Origin: JABJGO01 sp963921245
Lineage (GTDB): Bacteria > Pseudomonadota > Alphaproteobacteria > Rhodospirillales > Casp-alpha2
Length of the DNA: 64,000 nucleotides
Direction: 5' to 3'
NCBI GenBank assembly: GCA_963921245.4
Contig: CAWUEY030000001.1
Location: 1,736,001 to 1,800,000, forward strand
Positions 26,553-35,323 of the stretch are shown one piece after another. Position 1 is the stretch's first letter. Every line of letters begins with the position of its first letter. The position numbers and the translations under genes are program-made. Below the pieces are notes generated by a model, which was given only the letters and a program-made list of their open reading frames with translations, was not told the origin of the DNA and did not search any database.

Positions 26553-27117
26553 TTTATTGTCTCTTCTTGGTTCACTTTTTATAGTTCTTTTTGGAACTGG
26601 CATAGATGTTTGAAGCATTTATGTTGGCACTATGAGACTAAAGCATTCAAGATTAATACATTTTTCGACGAACAAGCTACTTGAACACTTTGTTGTTGGC
26701 CCGCCCGCAAGAACAGCATCGGATTTGGTTGGTGTAAACCGCAACACGGCTCGCTGGTTTTACCATCGCTTGCGCCAGATTATTACCCGCCAAATTGAAG
26801 AAGAATGGTGCCTTGACGGCGAGATCGAAGTGGATGAAAGTTACTTTGGAGGCACGCGTAAAGGTAAGCCCGGCAGGGGTACTGCTGGCAAGGTTGCCGT
26901 CTTTGGCATCCTCAAGCGCGGTGGCAAGGTGTACACCAAAATCATCCCCGATGCCAAGACCACCACGTTGTTGCCAATCATAAGGCAGAAGGTCGTTCCA
27001 GACAGTATCGTCTACAGTAACTGCTGGCGGGGTTATAATGCACTGGACGTGTCAGAGTTTAAACATTATCGCATCAATCATAGTCAGCTGTTTGCACAGA
27101 GTGATAATCACATCAAT

Positions 27118-27153
27118 CGCTGCCTGTCAGGGCATGGTACATGCCCGAGAAGG
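27118..27153 (+). repeat. GC-rich hairpin micro-insertion 1 (36 nt)
   Basis: Lies between the codons for HIN and GIENFWN. It contains GGGCATG (27130-27136), a GTA loop and CATGCCC (27140-27146), a perfect 7-base stem, flanked by CGCTGCCTGTCA and GAGAAGG. It resembles insertion 2 at about three quarters of positions. Confidence 0.8.
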
Positions 27154-27175
27154 GGTATCGAAAACTTCTGGAACC

Positions 27176-27212
27176 CGTTGCCCGGCAGGGGCTGCTTGAA
27201 GGCCCGAGAGGG
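27176..27212 (+). repeat. GC-rich hairpin micro-insertion 2 (37 nt)
   Basis: Splits a Gln codon after ENFWN, 22 bases downstream of insertion 1. It shares the framework CG-Y-TGCC-Y-G-K-CAGGG, a central stem-loop and CCCGAGA-R-GG with insertion 1. Its GGGxCT/AGxCCC arms pair with one internal mismatch, and CCC-GAGA-GGG can form a GNRA-capped hairpin. Confidence 0.8.
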
Positions 27213-27382
27213 AAGCCAAACGTCATTTAAGGAAGTATAACGGTGTCCCTGAAAAACATTTCCATTTGTTCCTGAAAGAGTGCGAATGGCGATTCAATTA
27301 CGGCACACCAAAACAGCAAATGACGCAATTGAAACTGTGGATCAAACTGTATAATCAAACTTAACATCTATGCCAGACCCAA

Positions 27383-27865
27383 TCAGAGATTGGCGAGCAT
27401 GTGCTCGGCGCTGGTTACTTCGTACCCACCGTCGGTTTCCAGATTAAGGCTTTCCACTTTTCCGTCATTGACAACCATAGAGAACCGGCAACAACGAAGG
27501 CCAAAACCATTTCCGTGCAGGTCCAGTTCGAGACCCGCGGCTTTGGTGAGGGCTGCATCACCATCGGCAACCATCATAACCTTGTCACCTACGTTCTGAT
27601 TGTCACCCCAGGCACCCATAACAAAGGCATCGTTCACGGAAACGCACACAATCCGTTCGATCCCTTTTTCCGCCAGGGCTTCGGCGTTGGCAACAAAACC
27701 CGGAACATGCTTGGCCGAGCAGGTCGGCGTAAACGCCCCCGGCAATCCAAACAGTGCAACTTTTTTTCCACCGAACAGGTCGCTAGTCGTGATGCCTTCC
27801 GGTCCTGAATCGGTCATGGTGTGCAGGGTTACATCAGGTATGCTATCGCCAACTGAAATGGTCAT
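27383..27865 (-). CDS. Peroxiredoxin (Prx5 type)
   Basis: 160 residues with the Prx5 active-site motif LPGAFTPTCS (peroxidatic Cys49), ERIVCVSVNDAFVMGAWG and the C-terminal VTSAEHMLANL. It reduces hydrogen peroxide and organic peroxides using glutaredoxin or thioredoxin. RCCRF near residue 125 carries possible resolving cysteines. An IS1595 element ends directly at its stop codon without altering the C-terminus. The upstream gene on the same strand is the DsbD-like gene, 88 bases away. Confidence 0.92.
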   Translation of the reverse strand: MTISVGDSIPDVTLHTMTDSGPEGITTSDLFGGKKVALFGLPGAFTPTCSAKHVPGFVANAEALAEKGIERIVCVSVNDAFVMGAWGDNQNVGDKVMMVADGDAALTKAAGLELDLHGNGFGLRCCRFSMVVNDGKVESLNLETDGGYEVTSAEHMLANL

Positions 27866-27953
27866 AAATTCCTCCCTAGGGTTTAGAGTGTTCGCGAATG
27901 TTATTCGTCGTGGATACTAAGGTCTATCGTCGGCTGATCCAATAGTTTTTGGA

Positions 27954-30128
27954 TTATCCCCGAGCGTCATCGATGGCTTCAAGAACGATATCCTCGCTCA
28001 GCAGTTCAGGTAGAACCAACCCGTCTGGCGCACCGGGACCATAAACTGCATTGAAGGGAATGCCGAATTTGCCAAATCCTGCGAGGAACTTACTAATCCC
28101 TTCATCGGGGAGCGTCCAGTCGGCTTGCATGGGGACAATCTGGTCAGAGTAGAGGGTTTCAAGAATATCTTCGCCGCTGAATGCAAAGGATTTGTTGACC
28201 TGACAGGTAATGCACCAATCCGCAGTCACGTCGACCAGAACCACCTTGCCCTCGCGAACCTGCTGGGCGATGGCTTGCTGATCGAAAGGCACCCATAAAC
28301 CCTCCGGGACGTTCAATGACCCTACACTGCTTTTGCTGTTACCGGGTGCTGTTATGGCCAAAAGAATTGCCCCTGCCGCGCCTGCGCTTGCGAGAGTTTT
28401 CCCGACCTTGCCTAACACGCTGGTTCTGGATTGAACAAACAGGGCGATTACAACACAAGCGATCAATAGCGTGATAAACAGTGTCAGTTGCAAACCGATC
28501 TGTGTCATCAGAACGCTGACCAACCATACACCAGTGCCCACCAGCAACAGGCCCAGCACTTGTTGAGTACGTACCATCCAAGCGCCGGGCTTGGGCAATC
28601 GGGTGGCCCATCCAGGGAAAACCGCAATCAGTAGATAGGGTATGGCAAGGCCGAGGCCCATGACCAGGAATATGACCAGAATCTCTTGATAGCCTCTCGA
28701 CAGGGCAAAACCGACGGCCGTACCCAGAAACGGTGCAGAACATGGGGTCGCCAATAGTGTCGCTAGCATGCCGGAAAAGAAGTGTCCGCTGAGGCCCTGA
28801 TTATCGGCGGATTTTGTGACAGCGCTCGCGAAACCGGGAACGCGGAATTCAAACCATCCCCATAAGTTACAAGCGAAAACAACCACCAGTAAGGCCATAA
28901 ATGTCAGGAACCAGGGGTGCTGAAACTGGATGCCCCAACCGATGGCGTGACCGGCATTTTTGAGTGCAATCAATCCTATGGCCAGAATTGCAAAGGAAAC
29001 CAGAATTCCCGCCGCTGAGGCCAAAAACCGGCGGCGCACATCGCGACGCTCTACGCCACCAAGATTGATCACACTGATGACCTTGATGGACAGAACGGGT
29101 AAGACACACGGCATTAAATTCAAAATCAACCCACCCAGGAAGGCGAAGACCAGTATGGTAATTGTCGAATGGCTGGTTTGTGGCGGTAATTTTTCAGAAC
29201 CTGAATCCGCTTCAAGATTGACGATACTGCTGAACTCGATAGAGCGGTTCCCGTCCAGAACAGTAACCGTGTACGCCCGTCCCGGCAGGGATTTCATGAA
29301 TTCGGGCAAGCCCTTTACCGGAATTCGTAGATTAGCCTTCAATCTGTCGGCATCGAAATCGACGACAGGTTTGCCGAAACCCACCAGAGCCGGGTCGTCT
29401 AACGGCCCTTCCACATAGGCATCCATCTGAGAAAGTGGCAGCGAGGCGTGAGAGTTTACTGTGACGCGAACTTCAAAAGCGCCTGGTTTCGGTTCCGCCA
29501 GGGTAAATGATTCAACCCGCAAACCATTGCTGTGTTTTTTGCTGTTGCTAATCCGAGGTACGCGCGAGGCGTATTTGCTGATCAAATGAACAAAGGACGT
29601 GGGTTCGCCATCACCGCCAGGAACATCCAGTGCAAGCGTGAGGGTTTCGGGAATGCAGATATCCGAGCAGATCAGGTAATCGATCTTACCGCCAAGCCGA
29701 AGGGGCTCGCCGACATTTTCCGGTTTTACGACGAGGGGAAAAACCACCTCTTTTTTGTATCCCAGAGTCTCCAGGCCCAAAACGGAAAACCGCAAGGGGA
29801 CCGGCCAACGTATCTCAACGGACTCAAGGTTCTGGCTGTCGTTCCAATCGGGTTTGGGTGGATAGCCTGCATCTCCCGGCGAGCGCCAGTAGATTTTCCA
29901 GTCATCGTGCAATTGGAATTCTAACCCCAGTAGCAGAGAGCCATCGTCAGTCATAGGGGTGGCACCGGTGGTCGACGAGATCAGGCGGACGGCGGCGAAT
30001 TCCGTATCAAACCAGTCACTGGCGAGCGCGGCTGACTCATTTGCGCTCGCGGAGCGTGCACCACTCCACACAAGCAATGTCATGAGTACGACAAGGTAAA
30101 AGGACCTATTATTCTGAATAACGCGCAT
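27954..30128 (-). CDS. DsbD/ScsB-like thiol:disulfide interchange protein
   Basis: 724 residues: an N-terminal signal/anchor (YLVVLMTLLVWSGARSASA), a periplasmic alpha-type domain with YLICSDICIP (Cys154, Cys158), a central eight-helix DsbD membrane domain with LMPCVLPVLS and ATPCSAPFLG, and a C-terminal thioredoxin domain with DWCITC (Cys639-Cys642). The three cysteine pairs carry electrons from cytoplasmic thioredoxin to periplasmic or outer targets. The long N-terminal domain fits the ScsB type rather than classical DsbD. Partners are not encoded nearby. Confidence 0.9.
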   Translation of the reverse strand: MRVIQNNRSFYLVVLMTLLVWSGARSASANESAALASDWFDTEFAAVRLISSTTGATPMTDDGSLLLGLEFQLHDDWKIYWRSPGDAGYPPKPDWNDSQNLESVEIRWPVPLRFSVLGLETLGYKKEVVFPLVVKPENVGEPLRLGGKIDYLICSDICIPETLTLALDVPGGDGEPTSFVHLISKYASRVPRISNSKKHSNGLRVESFTLAEPKPGAFEVRVTVNSHASLPLSQMDAYVEGPLDDPALVGFGKPVVDFDADRLKANLRIPVKGLPEFMKSLPGRAYTVTVLDGNRSIEFSSIVNLEADSGSEKLPPQTSHSTITILVFAFLGGLILNLMPCVLPVLSIKVISVINLGGVERRDVRRRFLASAAGILVSFAILAIGLIALKNAGHAIGWGIQFQHPWFLTFMALLVVVFACNLWGWFEFRVPGFASAVTKSADNQGLSGHFFSGMLATLLATPCSAPFLGTAVGFALSRGYQEILVIFLVMGLGLAIPYLLIAVFPGWATRLPKPGAWMVRTQQVLGLLLVGTGVWLVSVLMTQIGLQLTLFITLLIACVVIALFVQSRTSVLGKVGKTLASAGAAGAILLAITAPGNSKSSVGSLNVPEGLWVPFDQQAIAQQVREGKVVLVDVTADWCITCQVNKSFAFSGEDILETLYSDQIVPMQADWTLPDEGISKFLAGFGKFGIPFNAVYGPGAPDGLVLPELLSEDIVLEAIDDARG

Positions 30129-30341
30129 ATGTCTCCGCAGGGCTCTCAGTATTGCGGCTGCTCACGGGGTCACAGAATGACGAAAAATCCCGCAAAATCC
30201 AGCCCCCTAACGGACCTTTGAGAACTCGTGACAAAGTCCGTGGGGGCGTCCAAACTTGTCGGGCTTGCCGACGTTGGGGTATCATACCCATATTGATTTT
30301 CAGGTTCGGCCAATGAATTGCAATGGGTTTACAGGAACACT

Positions 30342-30932
30342 ATGTCTGATTTTGACTCGGATATCGACAAGGATACAGACGGTTACCTCACCGGTCAGCT
30401 TATCATCGCCATGCCTGGCATCGCTGATCCCCGCTTCAAAAAAGCCGTGATCTACATGTGCGCTCACACCGAGGATGGTGCCATGGGTTTGGTGATTAAT
30501 CGGGTCATGGAAGAATTGAGCTTTCCGGATTTGCTGGAACAGCTCGAGATTGAAACCAGCCCCACTGCGCCGCCAATCAGAGTGCAGTTTGGTGGTCCGG
30601 TGGAAGCAACCCGGGGGTTTATTTTGCATTCACCAGATTATTTGCAGGACAGCAGTCTGATCGTGGCCAGTGATGTGGCCTTGACCGCAAGCGTGGATAT
30701 TTTGCGGGCGATCGCCGATGGTTCAGGCCCCAACAACCGTATTCTGGCACTGGGGTATGCAGGATGGGGAGCTGGACAGCTGGATGCCGAAATCAAATCC
30801 AATGGATGGTTGAATGTGGCGGCCGATGACGATTTGGTGTTCGATCCTGATCTAGATTCTAAATGGGAGAGAGCCATCAGCAAACTTGGCATTGATCCAC
30901 GTATGCTGTCCCACTTCGCCGGCAACGCCTGA
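30342..30932 (+). CDS. YqgE/AlgH family protein (UPF0301)
   Basis: 196 residues from the ATG at 30342. Family hallmarks are LTGQLIIAMPGIADPRFKKA, VIYMCAHTEDGAMGLVINR, FGGPVEATRGFILHS and ALGYAGWGAGQLDAEI. YqgE proteins are widespread and structurally known, but their biochemical function is not settled. The upstream in-frame start at 30318 is less likely because the family begins near GYLTGQLIIAMPG. It is divergent from the DsbD-like gene and followed by a small hypothetical gene. Confidence 0.9.
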   Translation: MSDFDSDIDKDTDGYLTGQLIIAMPGIADPRFKKAVIYMCAHTEDGAMGLVINRVMEELSFPDLLEQLEIETSPTAPPIRVQFGGPVEATRGFILHSPDYLQDSSLIVASDVALTASVDILRAIADGSGPNNRILALGYAGWGAGQLDAEIKSNGWLNVAADDDLVFDPDLDSKWERAISKLGIDPRMLSHFAGNA

Positions 30933-30970
30933 TCCGGGTTGCCTTGGCCACGAGATCTGAGAGTCGGAAA

Positions 30971-31267
30971 ATGGCAAAGCAGAAACAGGAGCCGTCAAAG
31001 AAGGCGGCAAAAAACCACGATGCTCCGGAAGGCGATGATATCGTCGTCCAACTCATCGCCTTGATGGACGCGTGCCCGACGGCGGAAAGTCTCAACGACC
31101 GGGTGATTACACCGTTTTCCGTAGCCCTGGAAAAAGTTTGTCTGGCACGGGGATACCTGATGAACATTTATGGCGATGGGTCGAACATCGTGATCAGCAA
31201 TCCTGAAGACTCTGAAACCATTTATCACCTGATTGATGAGTATCTGGATCGTCAGGAACCGTCCTGA
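30971..31267 (+). CDS. Hypothetical protein, 98 residues
   Basis: Not recognised. A basic, lysine-rich N-terminus (MAKQKQEPSKKAAKNHDAPE) is followed by a compact domain (VVQLIALMDACPTAESLNDR, VALEKVCLARGYLMNIYGDG). No membrane segment or signal peptide. I chose the ATG at 30971 because it follows AGTCGGAAA; an in-frame ATG at 30944 adds nine residues. It lies 38 bases after the yqgE-like gene and is probably cotranscribed. It is convergent with bluB, with 4 bases between them. Confidence 0.65.
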   Translation: MAKQKQEPSKKAAKNHDAPEGDDIVVQLIALMDACPTAESLNDRVITPFSVALEKVCLARGYLMNIYGDGSNIVISNPEDSETIYHLIDEYLDRQEPS

Positions 31268-31271
31268 GTAA

Positions 31272-32054
31272 TCAGCCGCCACGGCTTTTCCACTGGTCCA
31301 GGAAGCGTCCATCCAGCACAGCGTCCTGATCCTCACCAACCTGTTTTCTGAGATCAGTACCGCGCGTGTCGTTCGGCGGGCCATCCCAATGGTCGAATAC
31401 GACGAGGTCCTCCAGGGACAATCGATCCCGCCAGCCGGTTTTCTCAAGCTCGGGCTTATCCAGGAATTCCCGCACGTATCCGACACATAAATAAGCGATG
31501 GGAACGACGCTTTCCGGCAGGCCCAGCTCCGCCGCCAATTTCCGTTCGTCGACAATGCTGACCCAGCCGACCCCGACGCCTTCGGCGCGTGCCGCTAGCC
31601 AGAAATTCTGTACAGCGCAGACCGTGGAATACAAGTCCATTTCCGGAATGTGGGTGCGTCCCAGGATGACCGGGCCTGCCCGATCCCGATCACAGGTAAT
31701 ACAGAGGTTCAATGGAGCGTCGAGAATACCTTCGAGTTTCAGGTCCCGGTACTTTGTTTGTTTTTTACCTTCAAACTTCTCGCTGGCTTCCAGGTTGGCC
31801 TCATCGAACAGCCTCTTTACCCGCCCGCGTACCTCACGGGAACGAATGACCATAAAGGTCCAGGGCTGCATAAAGCCTACGGAAGGCGCGTGATGGGCAG
31901 CAATAAGCAATCTACTAAGGATATCGCTGGGAACATCATCCGGCAGAAATTGGCCCCGGACATCGCGACGGGATAGAATAGCGTCGTAAATGGCCCGTTG
32001 ATCACAGGCATCAAAAGCATGCGTTGCACGGGTATTGGACACCGCGTTTTCCAT
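31272..32054 (-). CDS. bluB: 5,6-dimethylbenzimidazole synthase
   Basis: About 260 residues of the nitroreductase-like BluB family, with AIYDAILSRRDVRGQFLPD, APSVGFMQPWTFMVIRS and ARAEGVGVGWVSIVDERKLA. BluB cleaves reduced FMN to make the lower ligand of cobalamin. The ATG at 32054 follows AAGGGG with a 6-base spacer. The longer open frame upstream is the riboswitch leader, not protein. The presence of this gene implies aerobic B12 synthesis or remodelling, which fits the B12-type enzymes nearby. Confidence 0.92.
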   Translation of the reverse strand: MENAVSNTRATHAFDACDQRAIYDAILSRRDVRGQFLPDDVPSDILSRLLIAAHHAPSVGFMQPWTFMVIRSREVRGRVKRLFDEANLEASEKFEGKKQTKYRDLKLEGILDAPLNLCITCDRDRAGPVILGRTHIPEMDLYSTVCAVQNFWLAARAEGVGVGWVSIVDERKLAAELGLPESVVPIAYLCVGYVREFLDKPELEKTGWRDRLSLEDLVVFDHWDGPPNDTRGTDLRKQVGEDQDAVLDGRFLDQWKSRGG

Positions 32055-32111
32055 ATCAGTCCCCTTCATGAAAACGGCCGGGCAGCGGCGCAAATCGCTG
32101 CAGCAATTCTC

Positions 32112-32270
32112 TTTCCGGCCGGTCTTTTGACTTGGGTTCGTCTTTACCCGCCGCCTTCCCGGTGACCGTTCATCAGTGACATCTGCCGGAAAAATCTCCC
32201 TCACAGCGCTTTGAACCCTGATATCCTGATCAGGATACCGCCAACATCACAGAGAAGACCGTCCGTCTGG
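32112..32270 (-). promoter_or_regulatory. Probable cobalamin riboswitch upstream of bluB
   Basis: On the minus strand the leader contains ATGTCACTG, then CACCGGGAAGGCGG, then GACGAACCC and AAGTCAAAAGACCGGCC (32117-32133). This is the order and spacing of the 3' half of cobalamin riboswitches, including a variant B12 box. The 5' core (the GCAACTG-type segment) is not recognisable, so the element may be divergent or reduced. Downstream, GCAGCG/CGCTGC and GGCCG/CGGCC arms could hide the ribosome-binding site. Confidence 0.6.
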
Positions 32271-32287
32271 TTGGGCATGGCTCAATT

Positions 32288-33544
32288 CTAGTTCAGACGT
32301 TTGGCTATTGCGTCATAGTCTTCCAGATGATCCACGGGGCCAACCGCCGCAATCGTGAGGTTGGACGCCGTCAATCTACGGGCCAGAGCGACAACATCTT
32401 CTTTTGTTACCGCATCGATATTTGAGACGATTTCATCAGTTGGTAGGGGTCGCCCGTACACAAGAAGCTGTCGAGCGGCTTGTTCGCAACGGGAAGACGT
32501 ACTTTCCAGGACCATCAGGATACCGGCTTTCAACTGGGCACGGGCCCGTCCGAGTTCCTCTTCGCTCACAGAGTGCGTGCTTTTCAGCAATTCATCACAA
32601 ACGACGGGGATAACGTCCTCCACTTCTCGTGCACCCGTTCCCGCATAAACACCAAAAACGCCACTATCCGCCAGCGAGGATGAGAAAGAATAGATGGAAT
32701 AGACCAGGCCGCGTTTTTCGCGGACTTCCTGAAACAGACGAGAAGACATCCCGCCACCCAACAGGGTGCTATAGATCGACGCAGCGTAGAAGTCCGGGTC
32801 AGTATAGGCCACACCTTCCAGCCCCATCAGCAGATGGACCTGCTCTAGATCCCGAGCCTCCCGAAAATCGCCGCCGTGATAAAGGGCGGGTTCGGTGTTG
32901 CGGGGATGCCTTGAGGGAAGTTCACAAAATGCGGCCTGAATCAACTCGACAAAGCGGTCGTGATCCAGATTCCCGGCACCCGCCACGATAATGGAGGACG
33001 GGCTGTAGTTTTTGTGCATGTAATCGAACAGGGTTTTGCGACCAAAACTTTTAACAAGGTCTGAAGTGCCCAAAATCGGCCGACCAGCGGGCTGGTTCGG
33101 AAAGGCTGTTCTCTGAAAATAATCGAAAACAATGTCGTCCGGCGTGTCGTGGGCTTGAAGGATTTCCTGAAGGATAACGGCGCGCTCCCGTTCGAGTTCC
33201 TCATGGTCCATTACGGAATGTTGAAGAATATCGGCGATGATATCGACAGCAAGTGGCAGGTCCTCTTTCAGCATTTTTGCAAAGTATGCCGTGTTCTCTC
33301 TCGAGGTGTAGGCGTTTACATGCCCACCGACGTTTTCAATTTCGACGGCAATATCAAATGCTGTACGTCGTTTTGTTCCCTTGAATGCCATGTGTTCCAG
33401 CATGTGCGAGATGCCGTTGATCTCCGCTGGCTCATGGCGCGTTCCCGCGTCCACCCAGGCTCCGACAGAAACAGATTCAACTGTGTCCAGGGTGTCTGTG
33501 ACGATCCGAAGACCGCTGTCGAGCGTGGATACCCGGACGCTCAT
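32288..33544 (-). CDS. M16-family zinc metallopeptidase (processing-peptidase-like)
   Basis: 418 residues with the inverted zinc motif HMLEH (His47, Glu50, His51) and the distal Glu in the DHEELERERAVILQEILQ segment. This is the usual single-protein bacterial homologue of mitochondrial processing peptidase (PqqL/insulinase family). Many alphaproteobacteria have it next to threonine synthase, as here: its ATG overlaps the thrC stop by 4 bases, indicating coupling. The role in peptide turnover is general; the specific substrate is unknown. Confidence 0.9.
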   Translation of the reverse strand: MSVRVSTLDSGLRIVTDTLDTVESVSVGAWVDAGTRHEPAEINGISHMLEHMAFKGTKRRTAFDIAVEIENVGGHVNAYTSRENTAYFAKMLKEDLPLAVDIIADILQHSVMDHEELERERAVILQEILQAHDTPDDIVFDYFQRTAFPNQPAGRPILGTSDLVKSFGRKTLFDYMHKNYSPSSIIVAGAGNLDHDRFVELIQAAFCELPSRHPRNTEPALYHGGDFREARDLEQVHLLMGLEGVAYTDPDFYAASIYSTLLGGGMSSRLFQEVREKRGLVYSIYSFSSSLADSGVFGVYAGTGAREVEDVIPVVCDELLKSTHSVSEEELGRARAQLKAGILMVLESTSSRCEQAARQLLVYGRPLPTDEIVSNIDAVTKEDVVALARRLTASNLTIAAVGPVDHLEDYDAIAKRLN

Positions 33545-34950
33545 GAGCCACCGCGCCAGATGTTAAGCGTATCGTCGACAAATCCTTCAATTGCGGCGAG
33601 ATCGTTCGGCAACACAGTGTACCGTTCAGCCCGTTCAAAGAGGTCGAACAGGTGATCGGGTAGAACGGGTGACGACCCGGTTGCCGTTTCGACGGCCTGT
33701 CCAAACTTGGCAGCGTGAGCCGTGCCGACCACCACCATGGGCACCGTATCGTCGCGGCGGTGTTCGCGCGCGGCAATCAAGGCGATAGCGGTGTGTGGAT
33801 CAATCATTTCATCCGTTTGGTCGAAGTGACGTTTCATTTCTGCCGACGTCTCTTCATCCGAATAGCGTGCACCGTCAAAGTCCTTCAGGGCTTGCGCGAG
33901 CTGATCCCGGGCGACAGAGAACCGACCCGTGTCGCGGAAACTTTCCATGATGTCGGCGACCTTTGCACCATCCCGCTCACAGAGTTCGAACAGCAAACGT
34001 TCGAAGTTCGATGATACCTGAATATCCATACTCGGGCTGATGGTCGCATAGACATCACCGGTTTCCATGGCACCCGTTTCAAAAAAACGGGTCAGGATGT
34101 CGTTACTGTTTGAAGCCACCAGTAACTGACTGATGGGAACACCCATCTGTTTTGCAGCGTAGCCTGCAAACACATTGCCGAAATTGCCCGTGGGGACAGA
34201 AAAAGCGACAGATTGTTCCGGGGCGCCAAGATCGGCGGCGGCGGTCACATAATAAACGATCTGCGCGACGATCCGGGCCCAGTTTATGGAATTGACGGCG
34301 GAAAGCGTATGCCGCGCGCGGAAACCTTCATCATTAAACATGGCTTTCACGAGGTTCTGACAATCATCGAAGGTGCCCTGTACGGCGATGTTATGCACGT
34401 TTCTGTCCAGAACCGTTGACATTTGCCGGCGCTGTACTTCGGAAACACGCCCGTGGGGGTGCAGCATGAAGATATCCACGGCATCCTTGCCGCGAACCGC
34501 TTCAATACCGGCAGAGCCCGTGTCACCAGAAGTTGCACCAATCACCGTCGTGCGCTGCTCCCTAGAAGACAACACGTGATCGAAGGTTCCCCCAAGGAAT
34601 TGCATGGCGATATCCTTGAAGGCCAGGGTTGGTCCATGAAACAGTTCCATCATGTAAAGATTGTTGTCGAGCGGTTTTATTGGCGCTGGAGAAGGCGTTG
34701 AAAATATCCCATACCCGGTTTCGATGATATCAAACAGGTCTTCGTCGGGGATACGCCCGGCGACAAACGGCCGGATGATCTTGAAGGCCGCTTCTGCGTA
34801 GCGCATACCTTTGAAGCCGCGAATATCAGCCTCACCCAGTGTCGGCCAGCTTTCCGGCACATACAGGCCACCATCACTGGCGAGACCCGCGAGCAGAACG
34901 TCATCGAAAAACAGGTCCGGGGCCCGGCCCCGTGTCGAAACGTACTTCAA
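33541..34950 (-). CDS. thrC: Threonine synthase
   Basis: 469 residues, typical for the longer bacterial/fungal type. Begins MKYVSTRGRAPDLFFDDVLL. The PLP lysine is in GPTLAFKDIAMQFLG (Lys112), and the phosphate-binding region is in SVPTGNFGNVFAGYAAKQMG. It converts O-phosphohomoserine to threonine. It is the first gene of the thrC-M16 pair. The catalytic residues look intact. Confidence 0.95.
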   Translation of the reverse strand: MKYVSTRGRAPDLFFDDVLLAGLASDGGLYVPESWPTLGEADIRGFKGMRYAEAAFKIIRPFVAGRIPDEDLFDIIETGYGIFSTPSPAPIKPLDNNLYMMELFHGPTLAFKDIAMQFLGGTFDHVLSSREQRTTVIGATSGDTGSAGIEAVRGKDAVDIFMLHPHGRVSEVQRRQMSTVLDRNVHNIAVQGTFDDCQNLVKAMFNDEGFRARHTLSAVNSINWARIVAQIVYYVTAAADLGAPEQSVAFSVPTGNFGNVFAGYAAKQMGVPISQLLVASNSNDILTRFFETGAMETGDVYATISPSMDIQVSSNFERLLFELCERDGAKVADIMESFRDTGRFSVARDQLAQALKDFDGARYSDEETSAEMKRHFDQTDEMIDPHTAIALIAAREHRRDDTVPMVVVGTAHAAKFGQAVETATGSSPVLPDHLFDLFERAERYTVLPNDLAAIEGFVDDTLNIWRGGS

Positions 34951-35323
34951 GGCAATACCTGCTGGTATCTGGAATTTGTATCAGCAACGCGGCCCACACA
35001 CTAAAAGAAACACACGATCTGGGCAAGACTGCCTGAGCCGATGACCGACAGATTAAGTTTGCTGATTCCAGAGACCTGCGCGGTGGATGGTATTCGTTTA
35101 AACCGATAACCCGACATATAACCCATTTGGGGTATGGAGGTCAGCCTTGCAACGCTTCACAATTTTTGCCTAAAACGACAGGGACTGCTAAAGTCCTTGG
35201 CGAGATTATCGGTTGTCCTGCAAACGCCCTGAAAACCATAAAATATGGCGTCTTGCAGGCGGGGCTGCCAGATCGGGTAAACAGCGCTCTGGTCCAGGTT
35301 TTTTTTACTCAGGGAGAGAAAAC
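34951..35323. other. Divergent promoter region between thrC and the ABC transporter operon
   Basis: No gene or tRNA seen. Near the plus-strand gene, CCAGA (35268-35272) and TCTGG (35288-35292) could pair, and an eight-T run follows at 35299-35306. This may be a weak attenuator, but the stem is short. The palindromic-looking ACCCATTTGGGGT near 35120 has no assigned role. Confidence 0.4.

Larger units (their letters stand above)
26632..27364 (+). pseudogene. IS1595-family transposase, interrupted by two GC-rich micro-insertions
   Basis: The ATG at 26632 opens MRLKHSRLIHFSTNKLLEHF and runs through the DDE-type core (WCLDGEIEVDESYFGGTRKG, GKVAVFGILKRGGKV, DSIVYSNCWRGYNALDVSEF). The conserved segment HINGIENFWNQAKRHLRK is split twice. 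After HIN comes a 36-base insert (12 extra codons), and after ENFWN a 37-base insert that shifts the frame and produces a stop at 27240. The native frame resumes as AKRHLRKYNGVPEKHF and ends LWIKLYNQT at 27364. Removing both inserts restores a normal-length transposase. As it stands the gene should be inactive unless the inserts are bypassed or spliced. Confidence 0.85.
26591..27382 (+). mobile_element. IS1595-family insertion sequence (IS1016/ISXO2 group), about 790 bp
   Basis: Terminal inverted repeats share CTGGCATAGATGTT (26597-26610 and, inverted, 27363-27376) with matching TTGG just outside on both sides, so the exact ends are uncertain by a few bases. One interrupted transposase gene fills the element. 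No target duplication is visible, which suggests later rearrangement. The right end stops immediately before the stop codon of the peroxiredoxin gene. Confidence 0.85.

Noticed and set aside
35268..35306. CCAGA/TCTGG plus T-run as a terminator before the ABC operon
   Set aside because: The stem is only 5 bases with a 15-base loop; too weak to list as a feature.
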